A DNA stretch of 64,000 nucleotides from Rhodospirillaceae bacterium. GTDB lineage: Bacteria; Pseudomonadota; Alphaproteobacteria; Reyranellales; Reyranellaceae. The notes below the pieces were generated by a model that was not told where the DNA came from, searched no databases, and saw nothing but the letters and a program-made list of their open reading frames with translations. Made by a program: the position numbers and the translations under genes. Positions 41,701 to 50,655 of this stretch are shown here, in pieces. The stretch lies in the NCBI GenBank assembly GCA_009772935.1, contig WOUR01000017.1, positions 102,298-166,297 on the forward strand. The letters run 5' to 3'. Every line of letters begins with the position of its first letter. Within the stretch, counting starts at the first letter, position 1.

Positions 41701-43028
41701 TGGCGAAAAAGCACCGTAAGGCGGCTAAGCGAGAGCAGCGAGAGCGTGTCGATGCGCTGCGAAGGGCTGCCGAGTTGAGGGATCCCGATGCGCAGCGCCT
41801 GCCATTCGTCGGCAGGACGCTGGCAGGTGTTTACGTTACCGGTGACAATGCCCTGCAGCTTGCGACGGTGTGGGCCTGCCTGCGATATCTGACGCAAACC
41901 ATCGGCATGCTGCCCTGGAATGTGATGGCCTCGACAGATGGAAAGGGCGCCGAGGTGCAGCGGTCGAACCCGGTGCAATGGCTGCTGCACAACCGGCCCA
42001 ACGACGAGTGGTCGTCCTTTCAGTTCCGCGAGACCCTGCTTCACTGGGCGCTGCGTCACGGCAACGGCTACGCCGAGATCGAGCGCGATCGCGCCGGGCG
42101 GCCGTATGCGCTGTGGCCGGTACATCCAGACCGAGTCGATCCGACGCGTGATCTCGACACCAACAAGCTGTTTTTCCGGGTCGACAACGGTAGCGGCGAG
42201 AAAGTCGACATCGCTGCCGCCGACATGTTCCATCTTCGCGGCTTCGGCGAAGGGCCTGTCGGCGTCAACGTCATGGCCTACGCCGCCCAGTCTCTCGGAT
42301 GGGCAAAGGCGCTGCAGCTATTCGGAGCCAGCTTCTTCGGAAACGGCGCCAATATCTCCGGAGTCGTCACGAAGAAGCGGAAGTTCGATCCCGGCTCCCT
42401 GGCTCGCGTGAAGACGGAATTCTCGAAGCTCTACAAGGGCCTGCAGAAGTCGAACCAGACGGCCTTTCTCGACGACGAAATGGACTTCAAGCCCACCGGC
42501 GTCGATCCGAGCAAGGCGCAGATGATCGAGGCCAACTATCTCATGATCGAGGAGACCTGCCGCTGGTTTGGCGTGCCGCCGCACAAGGTCGCGCACCTGC
42601 TGCGGGCGACTTTCTCCAACATCGAACACCAGTCGATCGAGGTCGTGCAGGACTCGGTGCTGCCTTGGGTGCGCCGTCTCGAGGACGAAGCGGACTACAA
42701 GCTCTTCGGCCAGAACCGTCAGGGCCTCTACACCAAGATCGAGCTGCGCGGCCTGCTGCGCGGCGACTTCAAGAGCCAGCAGGAAGGCCTCGAGGTCATG
42801 CGCCGAAACGGCATCATCAATGCCGACCAGTGGCTGGAGCTTGTCGACATGCCGCCGATGCCGGCCGATGCCGGCGGCGACAAGCGCATCGTGCAGTCGC
42901 AGTACATCACCCTCGACAAGGTCGGCGAAGATCCGCCGGCACCTCCGCCGCCCCGGACTGCCGAGGATGAGGCCGCTGCACAGGCCGAGATCGACAAGAT
43001 GGCGGAGGAGGATGTCGATGTCGCGTGA
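41700..43028 (+). CDS. HK97-type portal protein
   Basis: A 442-residue portal, the dodecameric DNA gate. Typical features: TVWACLRYLTQTIGMLPWNV, HGNGYAEIERDRAGRPYALW, MFHLRGF, TAFLDDEMDFKP, ETCRWFGVPPHKVAH and NIEHQSIEVVQDSVLPWVRR. ATG 41700 overlaps the terL stop by one base. The 3' end overlaps the collagen-like gene. Confidence 0.93.
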   Translation: MAKKHRKAAKREQRERVDALRRAAELRDPDAQRLPFVGRTLAGVYVTGDNALQLATVWACLRYLTQTIGMLPWNVMASTDGKGAEVQRSNPVQWLLHNRPNDEWSSFQFRETLLHWALRHGNGYAEIERDRAGRPYALWPVHPDRVDPTRDLDTNKLFFRVDNGSGEKVDIAAADMFHLRGFGEGPVGVNVMAYAAQSLGWAKALQLFGASFFGNGANISGVVTKKRKFDPGSLARVKTEFSKLYKGLQKSNQTAFLDDEMDFKPTGVDPSKAQMIEANYLMIEETCRWFGVPPHKVAHLLRATFSNIEHQSIEVVQDSVLPWVRRLEDEADYKLFGQNRQGLYTKIELRGLLRGDFKSQQEGLEVMRRNGIINADQWLELVDMPPMPADAGGDKRIVQSQYITLDKVGEDPPAPPPPRTAEDEAAAQAEIDKMAEEDVDVA

Positions 43029-43959
43029 CCTCCTCGTGCTGGCGCGTTCGAACAGCACTCCGCCCGGCGAGCCCAAGGGCGGGCCCTGGGCCTCAGTGGC
43101 CAGGGTTCTGCGCTCGCTGCGCGCCCGGCTCGCAGCCATCGAGGCGCGTCCGCTGGCCGTCAATGGCAGAGATGGGCGGGACGGAATTGACGGCGCCCCG
43201 GGTGTCGCCGGCCGGGACGGAATAGATGGCCGCAATGGCATCGATGGGACCAACGGCGTCGACGGTCGCGACGGCAAGGACGGCGTCGACGGAAAGCAGG
43301 GTGCCGACGGCAAAGACGGCTCTCCCGGCGAACCTGGCAGAAACGGCGCCGACGGCAAAGACGGTGCCGATGGCACGCCCGGCGCCGCAGGCCGGGATGG
43401 CAAGGACGGCGCGCCTGGCCGAGACGGCATCGACGGCAAAGATGGGCTGAACGGCGTCGACGGAAAAGACGGCCGCGACGGCGCTGAGGGTGCTCCAGGA
43501 AAGGACGGCGCCGCCGGACGGGACGGCGTCGACGGTCGCGACGGCAAGGACGGCGTCGACGGTCAGAATGGTCGAGACGGACGCGACGGGATTGCGGGGC
43601 GCTCCATCAGAACTGCCGCAATCGATGACGACGGGCGCCTCGTTCTGCGCTTCACGGACGGTAGCGACGAGATCGTTGGGGTCGTGGTCGGCAGGCAGGG
43701 CGAACAGGGCAAGCAAGGCGAGCCCGGAAAGGACGGCTTTCCCGGTCGCGACGGAATCGACGGCCGTGACGGCATCGATGGCGCTGATGGCAAGGACGGC
43801 CGTCGCGGACCGCCCGGCGAGGCCGCGGCACCTGTCGATATGCAGATCGGCGAAGAAGAAGACATCGACCTTTCGTCCGCCGATCTGTCGCGCCTTCGGC
43901 TCCGTGCCGTGCGCATCGGTGGCGTCACGCTGCCGGTCCTGACCCTGGCTGACGACTAG
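43018..43959 (+). CDS. Collagen-like virion protein
   Basis: A 313-residue protein. After a 45-residue helical N-terminus (VARVLRSLRARLAAIEARPL) come about 40 Gly-X-Y triplets rich in GKDG, GRDG and GIDG, a short non-repeat insert (RTAAIDDDGRLVLRFTDGSD), more triplets, and a C-terminal globular part. It should form a trimeric rod. GGAGGA sits 8 bases before ATG 43018. Placement between portal and protease is unusual because most phage collagen repeats are in tail fibres; a head fibre or decoration is possible. Confidence 0.8.
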   Translation: MSRDLLVLARSNSTPPGEPKGGPWASVARVLRSLRARLAAIEARPLAVNGRDGRDGIDGAPGVAGRDGIDGRNGIDGTNGVDGRDGKDGVDGKQGADGKDGSPGEPGRNGADGKDGADGTPGAAGRDGKDGAPGRDGIDGKDGLNGVDGKDGRDGAEGAPGKDGAAGRDGVDGRDGKDGVDGQNGRDGRDGIAGRSIRTAAIDDDGRLVLRFTDGSDEIVGVVVGRQGEQGKQGEPGKDGFPGRDGIDGRDGIDGADGKDGRRGPPGEAAAPVDMQIGEEEDIDLSSADLSRLRLRAVRIGGVTLPVLTLADD

Positions 43960-43971
43960 AACGGAGCAATC

Positions 43972-44703
43972 ATGCAGAACCGACGCAACGCCCTGGTGCT
44001 CGCCAGCGGCGCGAAACCGCTTGGCTTCACCGCCTTTAAGGGCGTGCCCTGCAAGTATCGCGCGACCGCGAAAGCGGGGAAGGGCGAACTGGATCTCTAT
44101 GGCATCGTCGGCGCCGACTGGTTCGGCGACGGTATCACGTCGAAGATGGTTTCGGACTCGCTGAAGGCCATGGGTTCGGTGTCGTCCATCGAAGTCAACA
44201 TCAACTCCCCTGGCGGCGACGTCTTCGAAGGTCGCGGCATCTACAATCTTCTGAAGGAGCATAAGGCGAGGATCGACGTCCATGTCATCGCTGAGGCCGC
44301 TTCGGCGGCAAGCCTGATCGCGATGGCGGGCGACTCGATCACGATGTCGGAAGGCTCCCTGATGATGATCCATCGCGCCTCCGGCTTCGCCTACGGCAAC
44401 GCCGAGGAGATCGAGCCGCTAATCAAGCTCCTGAAGACCATCGACGACACCATGGTCTCGACCTATGCGGCGCGTTCGAAGAACACGCCCGAAGATGTCC
44501 GCGGCTGGCTCAATGCCGAGACGTGGATGACGGCCGACGAAGCCGTCGCCCGTGGTTTTGCCGACAAGGCGGAGGCAGCCGCCAAGGTTGCTGCCATCTC
44601 CATCGATCGCCGCATTCTCGGCTTCAAGCATATCCCGGAGTCGCTGCGGCCGAACCGGGCCCGCGCACTCAAGATCATCGCCGGCGGAAAGTCCGCGGCC
44701 TGA
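43972..44703 (+). CDS. ClpP/S14-type prohead protease
   Basis: A 243-residue capsid-maturation protease of the ClpP/SppA fold. VNINSPGGDVFEGRGIYNLL, nucleophile S111 in AEAASAASLIAMAG, and H134 in MMIHRASGFAYGN are visible, with an acidic partner likely at the IDDTM region. It would remove the capsid delta domain. It precedes the major capsid gene as in HK97-like phages with S14 proteases. Confidence 0.9.
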   Translation: MQNRRNALVLASGAKPLGFTAFKGVPCKYRATAKAGKGELDLYGIVGADWFGDGITSKMVSDSLKAMGSVSSIEVNINSPGGDVFEGRGIYNLLKEHKARIDVHVIAEAASAASLIAMAGDSITMSEGSLMMIHRASGFAYGNAEEIEPLIKLLKTIDDTMVSTYAARSKNTPEDVRGWLNAETWMTADEAVARGFADKAEAAAKVAAISIDRRILGFKHIPESLRPNRARALKIIAGGKSAA

Positions 44704-44764
44704 GAAATCGGCGGAAGCCGATCCAGCCCCGAAAGCCCTTGGGCAAGGCGTTTCACAAAGGACT

Positions 44765-46165
44765 ATGAACATGCGAAAGGCCCTACTTCTGGGTTCGACC
44801 ATGCTCGCCCTCCCGTTCGCCGTCTTCGCGATGGCTGGCGAGACCGACGAGCGACTGACGGCACTGCGCGACGAGGTCAAGGAACTGACCGAGGAGCGGG
44901 ACGGCATCGTCGCCAAGGCCGACGAGGCGAGTGTCGACCTCACCGACGACGAGCTCGAAGAGATCGAGACGATCACCGCGAAGATCGAGGCGAAGACCAA
45001 GCAGATCGCGGCCCGCGAGCGCGTCAGCGCTGCCCGACAGCCCGCCGGCCGTCGTTCGGCCCCGGAGCCGTCCGTCAACGCCAACGGCGATCGCATGGTT
45101 GGCACGCCGAGCAACACCCGCAAGCTCGGCGCCAAGGGCGGCTTCAATTCCTTCGGCGAGTTCGCGGTTGCCGTGCGCAAGGGCATCAATGCCGGCAACC
45201 CGGACCAGCGCCTCGTTGCCGCGGCGACGACGTACGGCAGCGAAGGCACCGGCGCCGACGGCGGCTTCGCTGTCCCGCAGGAGTTCCGCTCCGCCATCTG
45301 GCAGAAGGTCGTTACCGACGACAATCTGCTGACCCGCACCGACCAGCTCGTGACCGGGGCGAACTCCCTCACGATTCCGAAGGACGAGACGACCCCCTGG
45401 CAGAGCTCGGGCGGCATCCTCGCCTACTGGGAAAGCGAGGCCGGGCAGGTCACGCAGAGCAAGCCGGCGCTCGAGATGTCGACCATTCGCCTGAACAAGC
45501 TGATGGCGCTGGTGCCGATGACGGACGAGCTCCTCGAGGACGCGGCCGGCATGGACTCGTACCTCCGCGCCAAGGCTCCGGCCAAGATGATGGCGAAGCT
45601 GAACACCGCCATCGTGCGCGGCACCGGCGCAGGCCAACCGCTCGGCATCCTGAGCGCCGGCAGCACGATCGCGCAGGCGATCGAGGCCGGTCCCCAGACC
45701 ACCGACACGGTGATCTACAAGAACATCGTGAACATGTGGTCTCGCCTGTACGGGCCCTGCCGTCGCAATGCGGTGTGGCTCATCAACCAGGATATCGAGC
45801 CCCAGCTCCTGCGCATGGCGTTCGACGAGGGCGCCACCGACAAGTACCCGGTCTATCTGCCGGCCAACGGCGCCGCTGGTTCGCCCTACGCCACCCTGAT
45901 GGGCCGTCCGGTCGTGCCGGTCGAGGCATGCAGCACCCTTGGCGACCTCGGCGACATCATCCTGACCGACCTGTCGCAGTACATGACCCTGACGAAGGGT
46001 TCGGACATCAAGACCGATGTCTCGATGCACCTGTTCTTCGACCAGGCGCTCACCGCGTTCCGCTTCATCTTCCGCGTGGCCGGCCAGCCGTGGTGGGGCA
46101 GCACGTTGGCCCCGCAGCACGGCACCGTGACGCGCTCGTGGGCCGTCACGCTCGCGGCTCGATAG
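44765..46165 (+). CDS. Major capsid protein (HK97 fold)
   Basis: A 466-residue precursor. A coiled-coil delta domain (about 24-80, ERLTALRDEVKELTEERDGI) is followed by a linker and the HK97-type shell domain (SEGTGADGGFAVPQEFRSAI, LEMSTIRLNKLMALVPMTDE, RGTGAGQPLGIL). Unusually, the first 22 residues (MRKALLLGSTMLALPFAVFA) look like a signal peptide before the coiled coil. ATG 44765 has AAAGGA upstream. Confidence 0.9.
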   Translation: MNMRKALLLGSTMLALPFAVFAMAGETDERLTALRDEVKELTEERDGIVAKADEASVDLTDDELEEIETITAKIEAKTKQIAARERVSAARQPAGRRSAPEPSVNANGDRMVGTPSNTRKLGAKGGFNSFGEFAVAVRKGINAGNPDQRLVAAATTYGSEGTGADGGFAVPQEFRSAIWQKVVTDDNLLTRTDQLVTGANSLTIPKDETTPWQSSGGILAYWESEAGQVTQSKPALEMSTIRLNKLMALVPMTDELLEDAAGMDSYLRAKAPAKMMAKLNTAIVRGTGAGQPLGILSAGSTIAQAIEAGPQTTDTVIYKNIVNMWSRLYGPCRRNAVWLINQDIEPQLLRMAFDEGATDKYPVYLPANGAAGSPYATLMGRPVVPVEACSTLGDLGDIILTDLSQYMTLTKGSDIKTDVSMHLFFDQALTAFRFIFRVAGQPWWGSTLAPQHGTVTRSWAVTLAAR

Positions 46166-46201
46166 GCCGTCCGGAACTGCGGCCCTAGCGGCCGCGACGT
46201 G

Positions 46202-46226
46202 AAGGGGTCGCTTCGGCGGCCCCTTT
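46202..46226 (+). terminator. Hairpin after the capsid gene
   Basis: AAGGGG-TCGC-TTCG-GCGG-CCCCTT with a UUCG-type loop, then TTTGCGGTTTCT. It likely trims or partially terminates the abundant capsid mRNA. Confidence 0.55.
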
Positions 46227-46265
46227 GCGGTTTCTCCACTCAATTCACCCCGGAAGGGACGGACT

Positions 46266-46769
46266 ATGAACAAGCACATCCTCGAAAAGACGCAGATCGT
46301 GGCGGCCATCATCCCGGTCGACACGCAGTCTGGCGCGAACAACGGCGATTGGGTGAGCCTCAAGGGTTACGGGCGCTGCGCCATCGTCTTCTACAAGGCG
46401 GCGGGCGTGGCCGGAGACGATCCCGTCTTCACCCTGCGGCAGGCGACGGATGTTTCCGGCACCAGCGCCAAGGCCTTGGACTTCACGCGCATCGACACCA
46501 AGGTCGGGGCGCAGACCGGCATCGGCCAGTTCACGACCAACACCCAGGCTGCGGCCAACACCTATACCGATGCCGTCTCGGCCGAGGCACAGGCCATCAT
46601 GGTGGTCGACATCAAGGCGGAGGACCTCGACATCGACAACGGCTTCGACTGTGTCCAGATCCAGATCCCCGATACCGGCTCGGCTGGCGCCCAGCTGGGT
46701 TGCGCGCTCTACCTGCTCCACGAGCCGCGCCACGCCAAGGCGACGATGGACAGCGCCATCATCGACTAG
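46266..46769 (+). CDS. Putative head decoration or minor head protein
   Basis: A 167-residue, beta-rich protein (GDWVSLKGYGRCAIVFYKAA, ANTYTDAVSAEAQAIMVVDI) with its own ribosome-binding site (GGAAGGGACGGACT) and terminators on both sides, suggesting high expression. Position after the major capsid gene suggests a decoration protein. I cannot name the family. Confidence 0.55.
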   Translation: MNKHILEKTQIVAAIIPVDTQSGANNGDWVSLKGYGRCAIVFYKAAGVAGDDPVFTLRQATDVSGTSAKALDFTRIDTKVGAQTGIGQFTTNTQAAANTYTDAVSAEAQAIMVVDIKAEDLDIDNGFDCVQIQIPDTGSAGAQLGCALYLLHEPRHAKATMDSAIID

Positions 46770-46792
46770 GTCGGCAACAGCCATTTCGACGC

Positions 46793-46826
46793 AAGGCCGA
46801 TCGGGTAAGACCGGTCGGCCTTTTCG
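46793..46826 (+). terminator. Strong intrinsic terminator
   Basis: AAGGCCGATCGG (46793-46804) pairs with CCGGTCGGCCTT (46811-46822) over 12 bp with one wobble, 6-nt loop, then TTCG after the TTTT. It bounds the capsid/decoration unit. Confidence 0.75.
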
Positions 46827-46850
46827 TTCCGCCATCAAGGAAGGCAGCGA

Positions 46851-47216
46851 ATGTCCGACAAGATCACCACCATCCTCTTCACGGCGAACGCCAAGTTCGA
46901 AACATCGCCTGCCACGATTTACTACGGCGCCGGGGAAGTGCATGAATTGCGCGACGACCTCGCCAATCGCTGGATCAGGCGCGGAGTCGCGACGGCGGAT
47001 CCCGAGCTGATCGCTCAGGCGAGAGCGCCCGGCCCCGTGGAAGAGACAGGACCGTCGGGTCACGACATTCCCGACGACTGGCGCGCGCTCAACGCCGCCG
47101 ACACTGTAGCGCTGGCCGTGACGCTCGGCGCGGACCCCGAGGCGGTGCGGTTCAAGGCGCAAGCGGCGGCTTTCATCGAGGGCAAGATCGCCGAGCGTGC
47201 CGCGGCGCTGACCTGA
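46851..47216 (+). CDS. Hypothetical head protein
   Basis: A 121-residue protein (ILFTANAKFETSPATIYYGA, HELRDDLANRWIRRGVATAD). Many HK97-like phages carry a short protein of this kind between capsid and connector genes, with a Rho N-like or E/K-rich tail. Function unknown. Confidence 0.55.
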   Translation: MSDKITTILFTANAKFETSPATIYYGAGEVHELRDDLANRWIRRGVATADPELIAQARAPGPVEETGPSGHDIPDDWRALNAADTVALAVTLGADPEAVRFKAQAAAFIEGKIAERAAALT

Positions 47217-47225
47217 GTCCATGCA

Positions 47226-47897
47226 ATGAACGCGGGGCCGGACCTTCTCGAGACGACGGTGGCCGCCGCCGCGGGCGCGACGCGCCGCCTGACGACCAAG
47301 GAAAAGGTCAAGACCCTGATCGGTCTGTCCGGCGCGACCGACGACACCCTGCTGGATCAGCTCATCGACCAGGTGTCCGACGACGTCGCCCGCTACTGCG
47401 GCCTTTCGGCTGATACCGCCGGAGCCTTCCCGACCTTTGGCGCCGAGACGTTGCGCGCTACATGGTATGCGCTCACCGGAGATCGAGACGACATCCTGCT
47501 GCTGCCATGGCGGCCATCGGCGGCGCCGACCACGGTCGTCGAGAACGGCGTCACCCTCACGAACGATACAGATTACCGCTTGCTCCCCGGTGGCGCGCTG
47601 CAACGGGTTTCAGGGGGCTGCCCGTCCATCTGGGATCCCTGCTTCAAGGTCGTCGTTACGCTCACCGCCGGTTGGTCCCTGCCGACTGGCGTTCCGCCCG
47701 GCGTCGAGGCTCGCATCATCGACCAGGTGAAACTCGCCTATCAGGGCCGCAAGCGGGACCATGCCATCCGGTCGGAAACTATTCCCAACATCCACCAAGC
47801 GAGCTACGCCGTACCGGGCGGTGACAGCATCGGCCAAAGCGGCTTGCTGGTAGCGCTCGAAAGCGTGCTCAGCCCATACTATCGCGACGCGCTCTGA
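47226..47897 (+). CDS. Head-tail connector protein (gp6-like)
   Basis: A 223-residue protein with TKEKVKTLIGLSGATDDTLL, DDVARYCGL and a C-terminal AARIIDQ-type helix (VEARIIDQVKLAYQGR). The short helical N-terminus fits the HK97 gp6/SPP1 gp15 connector family, here extended by a beta-rich domain. It precedes stopper and neck genes. Confidence 0.65.
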   Translation: MNAGPDLLETTVAAAAGATRRLTTKEKVKTLIGLSGATDDTLLDQLIDQVSDDVARYCGLSADTAGAFPTFGAETLRATWYALTGDRDDILLLPWRPSAAPTTVVENGVTLTNDTDYRLLPGGALQRVSGGCPSIWDPCFKVVVTLTAGWSLPTGVPPGVEARIIDQVKLAYQGRKRDHAIRSETIPNIHQASYAVPGGDSIGQSGLLVALESVLSPYYRDAL

Positions 47898-48283
47898 TGG
47901 ACCCCTACGCCTACGCCCGCGAGCGCACCGTCGACGCGCTGGCTCAGTGGTCGACCGGCACCGTCACGCTGACCCGCACCACGCCCGGGACGCCCGATCC
48001 TTCGACGCCGTGGATCCCGGGCTCGCCCTCGACGGCGATATACACCTTGGCAGCCCGCGTAGACGGCGTGGCGGCCGACCGCATCGACGGCACGACCATC
48101 CTCGCCACGGACCTGATGGTGATCGCCTCGCCGCGCGCGACGCTTGCGGGCGCGGCCGTCGACCTGGTGCCGCAGATCTCCGACACGCTGTCGATCGACG
48201 GCGCCGCGAAGACCATCAAGAAGATCGAGCAGGTGCCCGCCGCCGGCGCCGCCGTGCGCTACCACATCTTCGTCGCTTCGTGA
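47897..48283 (+). CDS. Head-tail stopper-like protein
   Basis: A 128-residue beta-rich protein (TGTVTLTRTTPGTPDPSTPW, TTILATDLMVIASPRATLAG). Size and place after the gp6-like gene match head closure (stopper) proteins. ATG shares a base with the preceding TGA. Confidence 0.55.
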   Translation: MDPYAYARERTVDALAQWSTGTVTLTRTTPGTPDPSTPWIPGSPSTAIYTLAARVDGVAADRIDGTTILATDLMVIASPRATLAGAAVDLVPQISDTLSIDGAAKTIKKIEQVPAAGAAVRYHIFVAS

Positions 48284-48290
48284 GGGCGCC

Positions 48291-48677
48291 ATGGCCGAGT
48301 CCTTCGCTGCCGCCGTCGCCGACTGGGAGAAGAAGTGCGCGGTGCAGCAAGCCGCCGTGCAGCACGAGGCGCTGCGCCTGCTCGACGGCGAGATTCTCGA
48401 CGGCACGCCGGAAGTGACCGGCAATCTCCGCAGGTCCCGCGCCGTGTCGACCCTGGGCCCGGTCACCATCGACTGGCGCACGAAGAAGTTTCGCGACCCG
48501 TCTGATGCGATCAACGGCGCCATCGCCGGCTCTGAGGTCGGACAGACCATTCACCTCGGGTTCCGCGCGCCCTATGCCCACAAGATCGAGCCGAAGTACG
48601 CCATGATGCGGCTGGCTGCCCAGCGCTGGAGCGCCATCGTTGCCGAGGCCGTGCGCATCGTGCGGGGCCGCGGCTGA
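48291..48677 (+). CDS. Neck/tail-completion protein (HK97 gp10-like)
   Basis: A 128-residue protein: ALRLLDGEILDGTPEVTGNLRR-type motif, then GSEVGQTIHLGFRAPYAHKI and a C-terminal helix. The T-G-N-L-R...Y-A...E pattern is typical of the gp10/ZN-like family of tail-completion proteins. ATG 48291. Confidence 0.75.
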   Translation: MAESFAAAVADWEKKCAVQQAAVQHEALRLLDGEILDGTPEVTGNLRRSRAVSTLGPVTIDWRTKKFRDPSDAINGAIAGSEVGQTIHLGFRAPYAHKIEPKYAMMRLAAQRWSAIVAEAVRIVRGRG

Positions 48678-49090
48678 TGGCGACCGTCGAGGAGAACATC
48701 GAAGCGGCACTGTTCACCCGCGTCACGAGCCTCAGTCTGACGCCAGCGCGACAGGTGGCCTATCCGAACGTACCTTTCTCGCCGCCGGCCGCCGGCTATC
48801 TCGAGGTGCTGCACTTTCCCAACCGTCCGCAGCGCGTGTTCCTGCGCGGCAGCGATCCGCATTTCCGCCAAGGCATCCTGCAGTTGACGGTGGTGTCTCC
48901 TTTGAACGAAGGCGCGACGCCAGCGACGAAGGCCGCCGGCGAGATCGCGGCACACTTCCCGGCCGACCTCGCGCTCTACAGCGAAGGCGTCAAAGTCAAG
49001 GTGCAGGCGGCGCCGCGTACCTGGCCGGCCGAAAAGACCGACACCTCGTGGACCGTCCGCGTCGACGTTGCATACGAGTGCTTCGGGTGA
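48677..49090 (+). CDS. Tail terminator-like protein
   Basis: A 137-residue protein (AALFTRVTSLSLTPARQVAY, PNRPQRVFLRGSDPHFRQGI, LQLTVVSPLNEGATPA). This matches the DUF4128/gpU-like tail terminator group. Coupled to both neighbours. Confidence 0.7.
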   Translation: MATVEENIEAALFTRVTSLSLTPARQVAYPNVPFSPPAAGYLEVLHFPNRPQRVFLRGSDPHFRQGILQLTVVSPLNEGATPATKAAGEIAAHFPADLALYSEGVKVKVQAAPRTWPAEKTDTSWTVRVDVAYECFG

Positions 49091-49311
49091 CATCCGCGCG
49101 AGATTGGCAGCACCATGAAGCGGGCGATTGGGCGATACGCGCCCGCCCGAAATCCGAAGGACCGGGCTGGTACGCTGAGGCAAAGCGCAAGAGCGATGGC
49201 CCCTTCGCGGAGCACGCGCTTCTTGAGTCTTGGCATCTGGACATCCATTTCGAGTTCGCTGACACCGAAGCGGCCGTCGTAGCCAAGCTGCGCCGCCAAC
49301 TGACCAACTGA
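49087..49311 (+). CDS. Small hypothetical protein in the tail operon
   Basis: A 74-residue protein from GTG 49087 (GTGA overlap). W- and H-rich (RDWQHHEAGDWAIRARPKSE, LLESWHLDIHFEF). Unknown; followed by a terminator. Confidence 0.5.
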   Translation: MTSARDWQHHEAGDWAIRARPKSEGPGWYAEAKRKSDGPFAEHALLESWHLDIHFEFADTEAAVVAKLRRQLTN

Positions 49312-49347
49312 CACAAGATTCCCGGCAATGTCTGACCGGGATCACCG

Positions 49348-49367
49348 CCCCGCCCGTGCGGGGTTTT
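49348..49367 (+). terminator. Terminator before the tail tube gene
   Basis: CCCCGC (49348-49353), CCGT loop, GCGGGG (49358-49363), then TTTT. It separates the neck genes from the tail tube gene, which has its own AAGGAG ribosome-binding site. Confidence 0.65.
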
Positions 49368-49389
49368 CTGACGCCATAAGGAGAACCCC

Positions 49390-50169
49390 ATGGCAGCCGA
49401 CACCAACAAGGGCCGGAAGGTCTACATCTGCGCGACCGTCAAGCCGACCGATCTCACGCAGGAGCAGTTCGAGGCGCTGACCTGGGTGCAGGTCGGCAAG
49501 GTCGGAAGCGTCGGCGACTTCGGCAAGCAGACGAACATCGTGAGCTACACGACGCTCGACACCGAGTTCCAGCAGAAGTCGAAGGGCATCTCCAATGCCG
49601 GCGACCCGGTCATCGAGTGCGCCCGCAGCTACAACGATGCCGGCCAGATCCTGATGCGCACGGCCGGTGCGCCGACCTCGCGCTACAGCTACGCGCTGAA
49701 GATCGAGGAGAACGACAAGCCAACGGCGGACTATACGAACACGATCCACTATGTGCGCGGCAAGGTCGCCGGCCCGGTCAACCTGGGCGGCGGCAACGAG
49801 GACTTCGTCCGCGAGCAGTACACGATCGGCCTCGAGCAGGTGCTCACCGTGGATCCGGAAGCCGGCTCGGCCCCGACGAACACCGTACTGCCGAGCATCG
49901 TCGGCACCGCGGTGCAAGTCGGCGTCGTGTTGACGGCGATCGAGGGCGAATGGACCGGCGATCCGTCCAGCTTTGCCTACCAGTGGCAGCATGACGCCTC
50001 GGGCAACGGCACCTTCGCCGACGTGGCCTCCGGCGGCACCAGCCGGACCTATACGCCCGTGGTCGGCGACATCGCCGACTCGATGCGGGTCCAGGTCACG
50101 GCGACCAACGGCGCGGGCTCGTCCTCGGCGGCCAGCTCGCTCGGAACCATCCCGATCATCGCGGCCTAA
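49390..50169 (+). CDS. Major tail tube protein with C-terminal Ig-like domain
   Basis: A 259-residue protein. Residues 1-155 form the tube domain (VGKVGSVGDFGKQTNIVSYT, EFQQKSKGISNAGDPVIECA). Residues about 160-255 form an Ig/He-PIG-like domain (TNTVLPSIVGTAVQVGVVLT, SFAYQWQHDASGNG, SMRVQVTATNGAGSSSAAS) like the extra domain of lambda gpV. Such domains decorate the tail and may bind surfaces weakly. Confidence 0.85.
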   Translation: MAADTNKGRKVYICATVKPTDLTQEQFEALTWVQVGKVGSVGDFGKQTNIVSYTTLDTEFQQKSKGISNAGDPVIECARSYNDAGQILMRTAGAPTSRYSYALKIEENDKPTADYTNTIHYVRGKVAGPVNLGGGNEDFVREQYTIGLEQVLTVDPEAGSAPTNTVLPSIVGTAVQVGVVLTAIEGEWTGDPSSFAYQWQHDASGNGTFADVASGGTSRTYTPVVGDIADSMRVQVTATNGAGSSSAASSLGTIPIIAA

Positions 50170-50253
50170 GCGAACCTCGCGCGCGCGAGAGAACGGCTGC
50201 CGTTCCGCCGGGGACGGCGGCCGTTCACCCGGCATCCCGGCACAGGACGAACA

Positions 50254-50655
50254 ATGGATATCAGCAACCTTGTCGACTATGAGCGGCTCCACCGGCTGGA
50301 GCTGCTGCACCCCGTCACCGAGAAGCCGCTGGGCATCACGATGGACGTGCGGTCCATCGGCTCCGCAGCCGTCGAGCGGGTGCTGCTCGACCACACCAAC
50401 AAGCAGATCAGCCGCTTCGCGAAAAACAAGCTGCCCACGGCCGAGCAGGGCAAGCGCGCCGAAATCGAGCGCACCGCCGCCTGCATCGCCGCCTGGAACT
50501 GGGGCGACCAGAAGTTCAACGGCGGCCAGCCCGAGTTGACGATGAAGGCGGCCGTCGAGGTCATGTCGGTCTCCTGGATCGAGCGGCAGGTGCGGGCGGC
50601 TGCCGAGGCCGAGCAAAATTTTACGATGACCTCGCCGCAGGACTCTGCCGGATAG
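50254..50655 (+). CDS. Tail assembly chaperone G
   Basis: A 133-residue chaperone for the tape measure (LLHPVTEKPLGITMDVRSIG, ERTAACIAAWNWGDQKFNGG). Near its end is the heptamer A AAT TTT (50616-50622) in the correct phase for a -1 ribosomal frameshift into the next frame. It is the unshifted product of the G/GT pair. Confidence 0.85.
   Translation: MDISNLVDYERLHRLELLHPVTEKPLGITMDVRSIGSAAVERVLLDHTNKQISRFAKNKLPTAEQGKRAEIERTAACIAAWNWGDQKFNGGQPELTMKAAVEVMSVSWIERQVRAAAEAEQNFTMTSPQDSAG

Noticed and set aside
42318..44373. Long minus-strand frames rich in PSRP or VDAV repeats
   Set aside because: They are the mirror image of the collagen Gly-X-Y repeats.
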